IMG/VR virus record: IMGVR_UViG_3300042485_000753
Coordinates: 1-59,384 of that record
Length of the DNA stretch: 59,384 bases
Source: a virus
Reading direction: 5' to 3' (one strand)
Under the pieces are notes generated by a model. It saw only the letters and a list, made by a program, of their open reading frames with translations. It did no database searches and was not told where the DNA came from. The translations under genes and the position numbers were made by a program. Of the stretch, positions 41,635-50,650 are shown in pieces. Numbering within the stretch: the first letter of the stretch is position 1; each line of letters opens with the position of its first letter.

Positions 41635-42096
41635 CTACTCCTTTTGTTGTTCTTTTGTTAATGCCCATACTGTTATAAAGTGGTCATATGCTAATTTTAC
41701 TGCAGGAACTTCAAACATCTTTTCTACTTCTTGTTCTAATGCTTTGATACCTGCTTTTGCTGCATCTGTCGCTGAAGCACCGTGAATCGCAAAATCTTGA
41801 TCAGCAAAGCTTTGTTTAAGCTCTTGCCAAAGCTCACGCTGTCGTTCAGTAATAGGCTGTTGCTTTGGTTTGTATTCCATAGCTTTAACGATAGCACTAC
41901 TCATACTATCTTCGGCGTACTTACCTGCTGCCAGCATTGGTGCAAACATGGGATCAACATCATACATGTATGAAGTCGTACCCGGTCGACATACAACAAG
42001 AGTTGTTCCTTTAGGGAAAGCATCCATTAACTCTGAATCATACTCTTTTACTGGCTTGTAACGTTTACCTACTTTTTCGTAAAATATTTTCTTCAT
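41635..42096 (-). CDS. Conserved phage protein
   Basis: 153 residues; CRPGTTSYMYDVDPMFAPMLAAGKYAEDSM, then a helical C-terminus. Function unknown. Confidence 0.65.
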   Translation of the reverse strand: MKKIFYEKVGKRYKPVKEYDSELMDAFPKGTTLVVCRPGTTSYMYDVDPMFAPMLAAGKYAEDSMSSAIVKAMEYKPKQQPITERQRELWQELKQSFADQDFAIHGASATDAAKAGIKALEQEVEKMFEVPAVKLAYDHFITVWALTKEQQKE

Positions 42097-42320
42097 GACT
42101 TTAACTCTTCCATCATTAATCGTTTAGACCGTTCGTTAAGTTCATGCTCTTCACGTTTAATCATATGCGGAGCCATGATAGTAACATATTCTAAGATGGC
42201 TTCTTTACCCTCTTCAGTAAGATGACAATACTCTGAAGAGTAACTCTGGTAGTAAAAAGACTTGTCTTTCAAAATCTCCATCAATCCAGCATAAACTTGT
42301 TTCTCAAGCGGCGTTTTCAT
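42093..42320 (-). CDS. Small hypothetical protein
   Basis: 75 residues; QVYAGLMEILKDKSFYYQSYSSEYCHLTEEGKEAILEY resembles a winged-helix-like fragment (a Thr-Glu-x-Gly turn). Overlaps the flap nuclease by 17 bases. Confidence 0.6.
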   Translation of the reverse strand: MKTPLEKQVYAGLMEILKDKSFYYQSYSSEYCHLTEEGKEAILEYVTIMAPHMIKREEHELNERSKRLMMEELKS

Positions 42321-43314
42321 AAAGAGTACCTTTGTAAGGTGAATTCAACCAACGAGCATAAGTTTCAGCTTGTTCACTGATTTTGTTAAGCTCATATTTT
42401 CCTGCAAATTTCATAAAGTGAACACCAACCTGCGGTATGTGATCAAGCTTTACTGTATCATGAATAGTTGTATCAACTTGCTGTTTGATATCTTCAGGCT
42501 GTGCTGTTAAATCAATCAAGATACGGTTACGTTCGTAATCATCACGTACTCTACGTTCAACACCAAGATGATCTGTCCACTTTTGCAGCATCATGTTGTT
42601 CCAGTTAAAACCCTTCTTGTCACTGTCAGCAAATGCTTCTATCAAGCCAACTTTGTTTTTGCTACCTTTAGTTCTAACACCGGGATATGCTGAAAACACG
42701 TTATCAGTAGCATCACCGCGCATACACTTTTCAAACAAGATAAACTGTGGATCGTCTAGTCCTTTATGCTGCTTAGTTTTCTTGTCAATCACTGGACGAT
42801 CACGATCATCGTAGTAACCACTAAGTGTGATCAACTGATTAGTAATACCATTGTACTGCTTTACATTTTCAGTAATCAGTTGAATAAAGTCAGTATCCGA
42901 AGAAACAATAATGTGTTGATCATTTGGATGCAAGTGAATGAAACGTGCAATGATATCATCTGCTTCAGCTACGGGATTTCTGATAACTGAACAGTTTGTT
43001 TTCTCACGCAAGTATACTGTCAGAGCCTCATAAGTATCCCAAAACATTTTGTTTTCTTCTACTTCGGATTCAGTCATTGCAGACTCATCAAGCTTTCTGT
43101 TAGCTTTATATGGCTTGTAGAAATCTTTACGCCAAGACCTGCCTTCTAAACAAAATACCACATGATCAATACCATGTCGCTTTACAACTTGATTGACTGA
43201 AGCCAGTGTAAGATGTAGTGCCATACCAATCTTTTGCCAAGTATCGGCATTACGCGATGCTACGTGACGGGCACGAAAGAAAGTGTTAGCAGTGTCTACA
43301 AGTGCGTATTTCAT
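42304..43314 (-). CDS. 5'-3' exonuclease / flap nuclease (T4 RNase H family)
   Basis: 336 residues. The metal-binding acids are in EADDIIARF, VSSDTDFIQL and MRGDATDNVFSAYPGVRTKGSKNK, and KPYKANRK matches the basic cleft. The enzyme would remove RNA primers and 5' flaps during lagging-strand synthesis. Promoter at 43346-43373. Confidence 0.93.
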   Translation of the reverse strand: MKYALVDTANTFFRARHVASRNADTWQKIGMALHLTLASVNQVVKRHGIDHVVFCLEGRSWRKDFYKPYKANRKLDESAMTESEVEENKMFWDTYEALTVYLREKTNCSVIRNPVAEADDIIARFIHLHPNDQHIIVSSDTDFIQLITENVKQYNGITNQLITLSGYYDDRDRPVIDKKTKQHKGLDDPQFILFEKCMRGDATDNVFSAYPGVRTKGSKNKVGLIEAFADSDKKGFNWNNMMLQKWTDHLGVERRVRDDYERNRILIDLTAQPEDIKQQVDTTIHDTVKLDHIPQVGVHFMKFAGKYELNKISEQAETYARWLNSPYKGTLYENAA

Positions 43315-43345
43315 TTATTAATCCAAAGTTATAGTAAGTTTTTAT

Positions 43346-43373
43346 ATAGTAGCATATTTAAATATAATAGCAA
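43346..43373 (-). promoter_or_regulatory. Sigma70-like promoter
   Basis: TTGCTA, 16 bases, TACTAT. Drives the flap nuclease operon. Confidence 0.6.
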
Positions 43374-43409
43374 GATAAAAGGGCAAAAACAACACGAATA
43401 AGACAACCA

Positions 43410-43850
43410 CTACAAGAAAGTTTCTATAAAATCCCAGTATTCGGGCATAGACGGATCTCTGTATGGATTACCTTTGTAACCATGCCATATTCTTGTTTTG
43501 TGCCCGGCACGATAATTTTTCACCGTAATTCCTTTTAGTTTTGAATGACCGTAACCATGCTCTTTTCGTATTCTTTCTTTGGTATCATCTTCCGGGTATT
43601 CAACCGCATTTATTCCTAGAATTTCGTAATGTTCCAGCGTATGAAGAGGATAATATGAATCGTCTTTTACCCATGATAAAAACCTATCATGGTCCGCACA
43701 ATAAATAGCAGGGCGGTGTAACCAGTCACAGTATGTTTCTTTTATTATAAGTCTGCAATTCAAATGCTCTTTATTTTTTTGTAGTGTATTGAGTATAAAA
43801 AGTTCAATCTCAGATAAACCTTCTACCCATTTTTGTGTAACTCCTATCAT
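43410..43850 (-). CDS. Hypothetical protein
   Basis: 146 residues; FILNTLQKNKEHLNCRLIIKETYCDWLHRPAIYCADHDR and HGYGHSKLKGITVKNY. No recognised family. Its upstream flank is the duplicated gene end at 43861-43970. Confidence 0.65.
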   Translation of the reverse strand: MIGVTQKWVEGLSEIELFILNTLQKNKEHLNCRLIIKETYCDWLHRPAIYCADHDRFLSWVKDDSYYPLHTLEHYEILGINAVEYPEDDTKERIRKEHGYGHSKLKGITVKNYRAGHKTRIWHGYKGNPYRDPSMPEYWDFIETFL

Positions 43851-43860
43851 AATAAAATCT

Positions 43861-43970
43861 TCAACTCACCTCTGCCCGGCCATCGCCGATATTTTTAGTT
43901 TGAATTACTCGTATTTGGGATCGTATGTCCTAGTATGCTGGTTGATATTCATGCATTCTAACATTACATT
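43861..43970 (-). pseudogene. Duplicated 3' end of the 45606-46049 gene
   Basis: Translation gives NVRMHEYQPAY-stop-DIRSQIRVIQTKNIGDGRAEVS, matching the end of the intact gene (MYEQQQADPDTRAQQMRVIQTKDIGDGRTEVS). The last 52 bases (43863-43914) match 45608-45659 at 46 positions. An in-frame stop shows it is not expressed. Confidence 0.85.
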
Positions 43971-44013
43971 TTTGTATCAGCAGGTATACTTATTTACCCA
44001 CGTGATATGTTAC

Positions 44014-45021
44014 CTATAAATTATCAAGCCTAGAATATACTACAGTGTTATCGCTACTTTTTGCGTTTTTGTTAAGTGTTTGATTACTTTGTCTTTTACT
44101 ACTTGCTACTGTAAGAATATCCGAAATTTGATATCCAAATTCTTTATGATACTTTTCAACATCAACGTTCATATCACGATTTTTAACCTTTCCCACATTC
44201 CAGCAGCTAACTCCATTTTCATTAAGGTGAACTAATCCTAACCTAATAACTTCTCTCAAAAAATCGTCAGCCCAATCTTGATACGTAGACATGTTTTTAA
44301 TACTTTGAGTATCTTCGTGTACATACACTTCTAAATCAAAATAGGGAGGACTGGTAAGCACCATATCAACTTTAGGAATGTTATAACGTGACATATTTCT
44401 AGCATCATCACATATTAACGTGACCTTATCTTGGATTCCGAGAAAGTTTACAATCTTTATTAGATTGTTATATGTTGTAGTGTTTGGTTCAAACCCAATG
44501 TAGTTAGCACCATAGCTGACTGTACCTAACATTCTACCTCCCCAACCTGCACAAGGGTCTAAAACATATTTAGGTTTGTATTTAATACATGTCAGTTTCA
44601 TCATTTGAGGACGATACATTGTGTTTTTTGTCATACCACAGCAAAAGTAAATTCCCCGTTTTATCTCACTCAAATACGGAGTACTATGGCTCTTGCGGTT
44701 CCAACGTAAAATCTTTTCTAAGTTCTTAGCCGTCCATAGACTTTTGTAACTTGTGCCAGTTGCGCTCTCAATATCGTAAAAGTTGGGACAAAAGTGTTCG
44801 CTCAACTTCATACCTAGGCGACTAGTAGAATTGATACTATCTTCTGTAGTAGTCCAATCGCAAAGCTTTTTCCAATCCTTTCTCATATCTTCATCAGTAT
44901 AAGAAAAGTAAAAACTAGTCTGCTCAAGTTCTAGGGCAAGCATGGGTAATGCTGCTTCAAAATCAGCATCACTCATGTTTCTAGTAGAATGTCGTTTGTT
45001 TAAAATATCACGTAAGAGCAT
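44014..45021 (-). CDS. N4-cytosine/N6-adenine DNA methyltransferase
   Basis: 335 residues from ATG 45021 (14 bases overlap with the next gene's stop). SAM motif VLDPCAGWGGRMLG (about residues 153-166) precedes catalytic TSPPYFD (about 223-229). SPPY favours N4-cytosine but N6-adenine is possible. Paired with the gene at 45008 as a putative restriction-modification cassette. Confidence 0.85.
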   Translation of the reverse strand: MLLRDILNKRHSTRNMSDADFEAALPMLALELEQTSFYFSYTDEDMRKDWKKLCDWTTTEDSINSTSRLGMKLSEHFCPNFYDIESATGTSYKSLWTAKNLEKILRWNRKSHSTPYLSEIKRGIYFCCGMTKNTMYRPQMMKLTCIKYKPKYVLDPCAGWGGRMLGTVSYGANYIGFEPNTTTYNNLIKIVNFLGIQDKVTLICDDARNMSRYNIPKVDMVLTSPPYFDLEVYVHEDTQSIKNMSTYQDWADDFLREVIRLGLVHLNENGVSCWNVGKVKNRDMNVDVEKYHKEFGYQISDILTVASSKRQSNQTLNKNAKSSDNTVVYSRLDNL

Positions 45022-45604
45022 TATATCTCTTTTTAAGCATATCAAAGTGCGGCTTAGATATGCTATTTGTTTCGGCAATGAGATTTTCGTTTAGATACTT
45101 AATCTGCAAGCTATCATGATCATAATTCTTGTAACCGAATTCACATACTACTCTTTTGCCAATCCTGGCGCTATCAACTCTCGTCTTGAGTTTGGGCTTA
45201 ATTACCTCGTACGGAATTTCAATGACATACAGGAATCTCCCTTCATGAAAACCGGCGCAAATAACATCACACCCGTCCTTCTTATCCAGCAATTCATTTG
45301 TCATATCATTGAAATTGCCACTATTGGCACCGATCTTTTGACCTTCAACGATAAACTTAGGCTTAACCTCTTTTTGCTTGCCTGTTAGAGGACAGTAGCC
45401 ATCCATGCCATGCTTTTCCGTATATGAAGTATAATTTAGCATACGCAGTACCATTGCCTCTCTAAGCGTTGATGAATTATTATCACTTAGCATAGCCAAC
45501 AACAAATTGCGATATCCTGGATCTAAATTTTCAAATACGCTATCATTTCCTAAGGCATATTGGATAGCAAGGTCAATATTTTCGTCTGAAAGTAAATTTT
45601 TCAT
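45008..45604 (-). CDS. Unknown partner of methyltransferase, possible endonuclease
   Basis: 198 residues. CDVICAGFHEGRFLYVIEIPYEVIKPK might be a PD-(D/E)xK core (D, then E-x-P), and KIGANSGNFNDMTNELLDKKDG resembles segments of some type II enzymes. The evidence is the gene order rather than a firm motif. It starts 2 bases after the stop of the 45606 gene. Confidence 0.45.
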   Translation of the reverse strand: MKNLLSDENIDLAIQYALGNDSVFENLDPGYRNLLLAMLSDNNSSTLREAMVLRMLNYTSYTEKHGMDGYCPLTGKQKEVKPKFIVEGQKIGANSGNFNDMTNELLDKKDGCDVICAGFHEGRFLYVIEIPYEVIKPKLKTRVDSARIGKRVVCEFGYKNYDHDSLQIKYLNENLIAETNSISKPHFDMLKKRYNALT

Positions 45605-45605
45605 C

Positions 45606-46049
45606 TTAACTCACCTCTGTCCTTCCATCACCGATATCTTTAGTTTGAATTACTCGCATTTGTTGAGCGCGAGTGTCTGGATCTGCTTGTTGCTGTTCAT
45701 ACATTTCTAGTACTACGTTTCTGCATACTTGTGTAAACCAACGATCTACGATATCTGCATCAGTATCGTCAGGTTTCATTTTGTACCCAGCTTTAATTAA
45801 GTTTAACACAAACTTATCGTTCCAGTCAAGATCAAATGAACCATTATTAATATCATTTGGATCAACATCAACTTTCAAAATATTGATATATGGGTCACCT
45901 TTTGCGGTTGCTTGTTCTTTTGCGCTTAGTGTGGGTTCAACTGGTTTAGGTTTTTTAGCTCTAGGCTTTGGTTCTTTAACAGGTTTTTCTACTGGCTGCT
46001 CTGGTTGTGCTTCAGCTTTCTTAAATAGATTTTTCAGTTTATCAAACAT
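45606..46049 (-). CDS. Conserved phage protein with duplicated 3' end
   Basis: 147 residues from ATG 46049 (AAGGAG site; the longer frame is rejected). A K/P-rich N-terminus leads to GSFDLDWNDKFVLNLIKAGYK and DTDADIVDRWFTQVCRNVVLEMYEQQ, which I recognise from marine T4-like phages. Its 3' end is repeated at 43861-43970 beyond the methyltransferase cassette. Function unknown. Confidence 0.75.
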   Translation of the reverse strand: MFDKLKNLFKKAEAQPEQPVEKPVKEPKPRAKKPKPVEPTLSAKEQATAKGDPYINILKVDVDPNDINNGSFDLDWNDKFVLNLIKAGYKMKPDDTDADIVDRWFTQVCRNVVLEMYEQQQADPDTRAQQMRVIQTKDIGDGRTEVS

Positions 46050-47061
46050 TAGTTTTCTCCTTAATGTATGTATCGTATAATGCAAAGCTAGCAAGGTTTT
46101 TTGCTTTGCTTTCGCACAGCATGTCGGCCCACTCATTGTGAGTTATAGCCCAATCATTAACCGCTGTGTTCCAATAGTAATCAGAATGAGCGCGAAGGTG
46201 TTGTTTTTTGTGCCCAGTTTCTAATAGTGTAGTAAGATTGGGTAGTGTGTTTTTACAATGATTAACTAAGTAATCTTCGCGTGAAACACTATAATGAATA
46301 ACAGGTCTAACACCGCGCCAAGAATCAATCACTCGCTTGATACGATCATCTGTAGCTTCAATATACTCACCTGTTTTCACCCAATGATGATGAATATCTA
46401 GGACTAGTGCAACATGATCTGCAAGCTCAAGTGAAGCATCCAATCCCCATGTCATTTCGTCATTTTCAATAGTGATCATGTTTCTTGCTTCAGGAGACAA
46501 ACGAGGCAAAACGTCAATAATACCTTGAGGACCTTTTCTGCCAGAGATATGCACATTGATCTTAAAGTCTTGAAACTGTTTGCCATAGCCCATCATGCGA
46601 GCCATATCAACATGATATTCAAATTCTCTAATAGAGTTTTCTACTATAGAGGGAGTTTCCGAAGCTAGCACTGTAAACTGACCGGGGTGAAATGAAAGTC
46701 TAACGTTATGCTTTCTAGCAGTTTCACCAATGGGCGCAAATAGTTGCTCCATGCGCTTTACTACGTCAGGCAGTTTGTAAAAGTATTGCCAATCTTCGTG
46801 AGTGTAGGCTGTCATCATGTCGCTCGTCAACCTCACAATTCTAAGCTCAAGTGGAAGTTTAGCAACACGCATAACAAGATTATGTGTGTGTTTGATGTTA
46901 GTTTCCATTACTTCCCACATTTTGCGTTCAGCTACATTCTTGCCCACTTTTTTCAAGTAAGTAAGAGTAGTGCCGCCAGTGTTAAGACCTTCAACACTTT
47001 CAACAAGACCTTTCTTGTTGATTGCTACAAATTTACACGCAAATCCAATCTTTTTGATCAT
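46042..47061 (-). CDS. UV damage endonuclease (UvsE/UVDE family)
   Basis: 339 residues from ATG 47061, which follows a promoter at 47094-47121; the longer frame would start in the -35. RLSFHPGQFTVL, KINVHISGRKG, MITIENDEMTWG and LDIHHHWVKTGE are the metal-binding strands of the TIM-barrel family. It cuts 5' to UV photoproducts. Overlaps the next gene by 8 bases. Confidence 0.9.
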   Translation of the reverse strand: MIKKIGFACKFVAINKKGLVESVEGLNTGGTTLTYLKKVGKNVAERKMWEVMETNIKHTHNLVMRVAKLPLELRIVRLTSDMMTAYTHEDWQYFYKLPDVVKRMEQLFAPIGETARKHNVRLSFHPGQFTVLASETPSIVENSIREFEYHVDMARMMGYGKQFQDFKINVHISGRKGPQGIIDVLPRLSPEARNMITIENDEMTWGLDASLELADHVALVLDIHHHWVKTGEYIEATDDRIKRVIDSWRGVRPVIHYSVSREDYLVNHCKNTLPNLTTLLETGHKKQHLRAHSDYYWNTAVNDWAITHNEWADMLCESKAKNLASFALYDTYIKEKTNV

Positions 47062-47093
47062 TGTAGATACCCAGTATAATGATAGACTAGTTA

Positions 47094-47121
47094 AGTATAC
47101 ACGGTTATTTAGAAATGTCAA
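47094..47121 (-). promoter_or_regulatory. Sigma70 promoter for UV endonuclease
   Basis: TTGACA, 16 bases, TATACT, with a leader of about 26 bases. Confidence 0.88.
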
Positions 47122-47135
47122 TAGATTTGATGAGA

Positions 47136-47159
47136 AAGGGGTATATTATTATACCCCTT
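47136..47159 (-). terminator. Terminator after the gp88-like gene
   Basis: Perfect 10-bp stem AAGGGGTATA/TATACCCCTT with a 4-base loop followed by TTCTC. Confidence 0.7.
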
Positions 47160-47164
47160 ACATA

Positions 47165-48433
47165 TCAATGCTTTAAGAGTAGGGTACTTAGTACGCCCTG
47201 AGAGTTTGCTGTTAGATCGGGTTCACCGGGAGCAATGATAACATTCCATATATTGTTTATAGAATCTTTACCCTTTTTCTCCCATTCATCATAGCTAAGA
47301 ATAGTATTTTTATTTAAACCGTATTTAATTGCTAGTCTGTCTTTAAGAGTATCTAATGTTCCTGGCTGAAGTTGCCATTGTCCACTTGGTCCCTTTTCCA
47401 ACTTTCCGTCTTTCTTGAGCAACAAATCTTTGAATAATTCGTCGGGAACAATTCTAGAGTTCTTTGTTTTTTCTAAGTTAGGATCAGTTGCTTTAACTTG
47501 TCTTTCTTGTTGTTTACTAGCACCCTCACTCCAGTTTATCATAAAGTTGTCTGGTTTCTTTCCTAATGCTGCTCCAGCGATTTTAGTGTAAGCATAGAAA
47601 TTAACATCAGGTATAGATTGAGCCATTTTAAATGCCAAATCCATATACTGCGGACTAAAGAAATCCCCAGCATCGTGCCATCTAATAGTAACACGATATC
47701 CGTTTTTATCTCCTAAACGTTTTTCTTTTTCAATTTCGGTTTTCAATTGATTAAAGAACCCGTCTGGATCATTTAACAAATATGTTAATATTCTACCATC
47801 GCTTATCCATGCGTTCTTGAACTGAATCTTTCCGCCTTTCATAGCAAAACAATCAACTTTACATGATCCAGCACCCGGACATGTATTTACGATAATCAAT
47901 TTATTATCTGATTCATCAACTGCGATACCAGTTAACGCAGCAAAACCAACGTTAAAGAACTGTTCTAGTTCTCCGCTGGAGTGTTTCATTTTTTCGTTTT
48001 CTTTTAACAGTTCTTTTGGTCTTTGAGACAACACATCAATAACTTTCTTTTCGTCATATCTGTTACCCGCCGCATCGTAATATTCTATTACGCTAGATCG
48101 GTGCATGTATGGTAATTTATATCTATCTGTCTTTTCTTTACCCGATACATACTTTTCAATACCTTTCTTATCTACTTTAGGATTACCTTGTTTATCTAAG
48201 TCAGGTGTTCCTATGATTCTTTTCATATAATCTTGAAATTCTTGATCACCAAATTCTCTAGAAGGAGCCGAGAGTTTCGTAGCTTCGTCTACAACTTCAT
48301 CTTCCGAAATCTCGTCATCACTTAGTTCAGCTTGTACGAATTCTTCTGGTGACATTATCTCTACGCCAGCAGTTGACCCCGGAAGCGACTCTGCCGCTTC
48401 ATTAATAATATCTAAAAGTTTTCTAAAATCCAT
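47165..48433 (-). CDS. gp88-family protein with Cys cluster, probable cargo
   Basis: 422 residues. N-terminus MDFRKLLDIINEAAES has an I-N-E cleavage-like point. The core TCPGAGSCKVDCFA holds C185, C191 and C195, followed by YRVTIRWHDAGDFFSPQYMDL; this matches the phage 'gene product 88' family, whose Cys may bind an iron-sulphur cluster or metal. Role unknown. Late box at 48457-48463. Confidence 0.7.
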   Translation of the reverse strand: MDFRKLLDIINEAAESLPGSTAGVEIMSPEEFVQAELSDDEISEDEVVDEATKLSAPSREFGDQEFQDYMKRIIGTPDLDKQGNPKVDKKGIEKYVSGKEKTDRYKLPYMHRSSVIEYYDAAGNRYDEKKVIDVLSQRPKELLKENEKMKHSSGELEQFFNVGFAALTGIAVDESDNKLIIVNTCPGAGSCKVDCFAMKGGKIQFKNAWISDGRILTYLLNDPDGFFNQLKTEIEKEKRLGDKNGYRVTIRWHDAGDFFSPQYMDLAFKMAQSIPDVNFYAYTKIAGAALGKKPDNFMINWSEGASKQQERQVKATDPNLEKTKNSRIVPDELFKDLLLKKDGKLEKGPSGQWQLQPGTLDTLKDRLAIKYGLNKNTILSYDEWEKKGKDSINNIWNVIIAPGEPDLTANSQGVLSTLLLKH

Positions 48434-48455
48434 AATAAGTTACCTGTCAGTTGTA

Positions 48456-49298
48456 CTATTTATCTAAAGTAAGCAGTTGTTCAACAGTATACAACTCTAC
48501 CATATACGGTGAAACATTTTCTAATACACTTGATGGTAAGTCCCCTTTCCTCCTAGAACCTTCTTTAACTTTAAAGTCACAGTTGTTTACTTGTTTAAAT
48601 ATATCAACCATTTCTCTTACAGTGTGACCGATCCCGTGCCCTAAGCTTTCTACTTTGTTACTAGGAGTTTCAATAGCTAACTTTAATGCAGTACATATTT
48701 CCATAACATGTACATAATCTCTAACCGCTGTACCGTCCCATGATTCTCTATAGTCAGTACCAAAGATAGTAAACTCATCAGTGTCTCGTGCTTTCATTAA
48801 ATTATACATTAAGCCGTCAGGATTAGTTGGCTTGATACCATAATGACTACCGATCACATTATAAAATCTAAAAATAGTATAATCCATTGGCTTGTGTACA
48901 GTACACATTTCTCTTACACAATCTTCTGCTGCCCGTTTACTAATACCATATGCTGATTCACACCCAACCGCTGCTCCAGTAGATGCAAATATAAAGTTGT
49001 TAGTTGGTATTTTATTCATTACATTTGTTGTACCATTTAGGTTAGTAAAATAGTACAGCATAGGCATTTGTTCACTTTCCCCTACATTAACTAATGCTGC
49101 TAAGTGAATAACAGCGTCATATGGTTCAGTTTGATCTGGGATAGTAAACAGTCTAGTAATGTCTACTTGATAAAACTTTTTGATAGGTACTTGAGGTTCT
49201 TTAACATCTAAACCATGTATTTCATATTCGTTTTCTAATAGTTTGCAAAGATGTGAACCAATATACCCTGAGCAACCTGTAATTAAAATCTTTTTCAT
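48456..49298 (-). CDS. NAD-dependent sugar epimerase/dehydratase (GalE-like)
   Basis: 280 residues. Rossmann motif ILITGCSGYIGSHLCKLL and catalytic Y-G-I-S-K (YGISKRAAED), with AALVNVGESEQMP. Acts on nucleotide sugars, probably supplying the adjacent glycosyltransferases. Shares a base with the glycosyltransferase at 49298. Confidence 0.88.
   Translation of the reverse strand: MKKILITGCSGYIGSHLCKLLENEYEIHGLDVKEPQVPIKKFYQVDITRLFTIPDQTEPYDAVIHLAALVNVGESEQMPMLYYFTNLNGTTNVMNKIPTNNFIFASTGAAVGCESAYGISKRAAEDCVREMCTVHKPMDYTIFRFYNVIGSHYGIKPTNPDGLMYNLMKARDTDEFTIFGTDYRESWDGTAVRDYVHVMEICTALKLAIETPSNKVESLGHGIGHTVREMVDIFKQVNNCDFKVKEGSRRKGDLPSSVLENVSPYMVELYTVEQLLTLDK
48457..48463 (-). promoter_or_regulatory. 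Late-promoter-like box ATAAATA
   Basis: AGATAAATAG inside the end of the epimerase gene, about 20 bases before the gp88-like start. Confidence 0.55.
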
Positions 49299-50650
49299 TA
49301 TAATCCTTCAAATAATGCATTTGGTGTATCATCTGTTGGTACAAAAGTTAAATCTTTTGTTAACCATGTATCTTGATCTGTATATATTACTCTAAACTTG
49401 TGTTTATTAGATAATACGCTTTCAAAGTCCTCTCTTGCTATTTGTGTTCTGTTGAGGTCTTTTATATAGTCTTTGTAATTTACGGTTTCGTAAGTGTTTA
49501 TCTTAGCTGTATTAGTTTTTGCTTGTTTAGCTTTAAAGTCAACTAACAACTGTTCCCAGCCTTCTGCAACTTGATCATCTAACGATCTGACGTAATCCAA
49601 AGCTTCAGGAAGTTGATTAATACCAGCTAACGCCAAGATATATTCATGTGCTTGTGATAAACTTGTTTTATGATAGAATTTGCTATCAAAGTTATCTGAC
49701 CAATCTTGAGTATCTAGAACTACGCAAGGCATGTGTCCTAAACATTCTAAAAAGGCAAACGGATAGTTTTCTCTTAAACTAGGCATGAAAAATATTTTAG
49801 AACTTTTAATAAAGTCTACTTTTTCACTACCCACTATACCTGCTTTTATTTGATAGTCTGTTATACCTGCTTCTTTAAAAGCTTTTTCAAACTTTTTAGC
49901 ACCGTTGGAATTAGTCATTACTTTGCAGGGTAACTTACACTCTTTCATCACTTTAATATATGCTTCAGGGTTTTTACCTTCTTCCCATCTGCCGATAAAC
50001 AACACACCCGATTTAGTTCCTGCATAGGGTTCTAGTAATTGTCTTTCGCTCATTGGCATTTTTAACAGCTTACAATTAGTAGAACCATGTTTGGTTAATT
50101 CGTTGATATTTTTTTGACTTTGTGTTCCTATAATAATATCACTAAACTCCATGTGCTTGTTATAGAAGTTGTGATAACTTGATAGAAAAACATCACTACC
50201 TTGTGTTTCTCTAAAGATCATACTGTGTAAATGAGTATAGAACACGATTGGTATGTAGCTGTTTAGAGTCATTGCATAAGCAGCAGACATTGCTTCCTGT
50301 GTGTTACATATTAGCATATCATAAATGTTTGTTTCAAACCCGATAATAATAGATTTGCGAAAGTTTACTATCTTTTCAAAGTTAATAGTATCACTAAATG
50401 CAAATGTATTAGTATGGTCAGTGTATCTAAGGTTGTCTGAAGGATAAACAATGTTTGCACCTAATGACTGCAACAGTTCACTAAACTCGTTAGTAGGTTT
50501 TTTATCTACGATGATATCAACTTTCCATTGTAGTCTTGCACACATTTCAGTAAAACCTTTAGCAAACTGGCCTATCCCGCCATGAGGGATAAGATGCTGG
50601 TCGCTTATTAAAAATCCAATTCTTTTGTTATATGTTTTTATGTTCCCCAC
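49298..50650 (-). CDS. Glycosyltransferase, GT4-like
   Basis: 450 residues. Donor-domain motif VLFIGRWEEGKNPEAYIKVMKE and a later P-F-A-F-L-E-C-L-G sugar-nucleotide loop (NYPFAFLECLGHMPCVVLD). Adjacent to the epimerase. May glycosylate virion proteins, host surface or DNA; not resolved. Confidence 0.85.
   Translation of the reverse strand: MGNIKTYNKRIGFLISDQHLIPHGGIGQFAKGFTEMCARLQWKVDIIVDKKPTNEFSELLQSLGANIVYPSDNLRYTDHTNTFAFSDTINFEKIVNFRKSIIIGFETNIYDMLICNTQEAMSAAYAMTLNSYIPIVFYTHLHSMIFRETQGSDVFLSSYHNFYNKHMEFSDIIIGTQSQKNINELTKHGSTNCKLLKMPMSERQLLEPYAGTKSGVLFIGRWEEGKNPEAYIKVMKECKLPCKVMTNSNGAKKFEKAFKEAGITDYQIKAGIVGSEKVDFIKSSKIFFMPSLRENYPFAFLECLGHMPCVVLDTQDWSDNFDSKFYHKTSLSQAHEYILALAGINQLPEALDYVRSLDDQVAEGWEQLLVDFKAKQAKTNTAKINTYETVNYKDYIKDLNRTQIAREDFESVLSNKHKFRVIYTDQDTWLTKDLTFVPTDDTPNALFEGL

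Noticed and set aside
47061-47121. Longer start of the UV endonuclease gene
   Set aside because: It would begin in the -35 of the promoter and its first residues do not fit the family.
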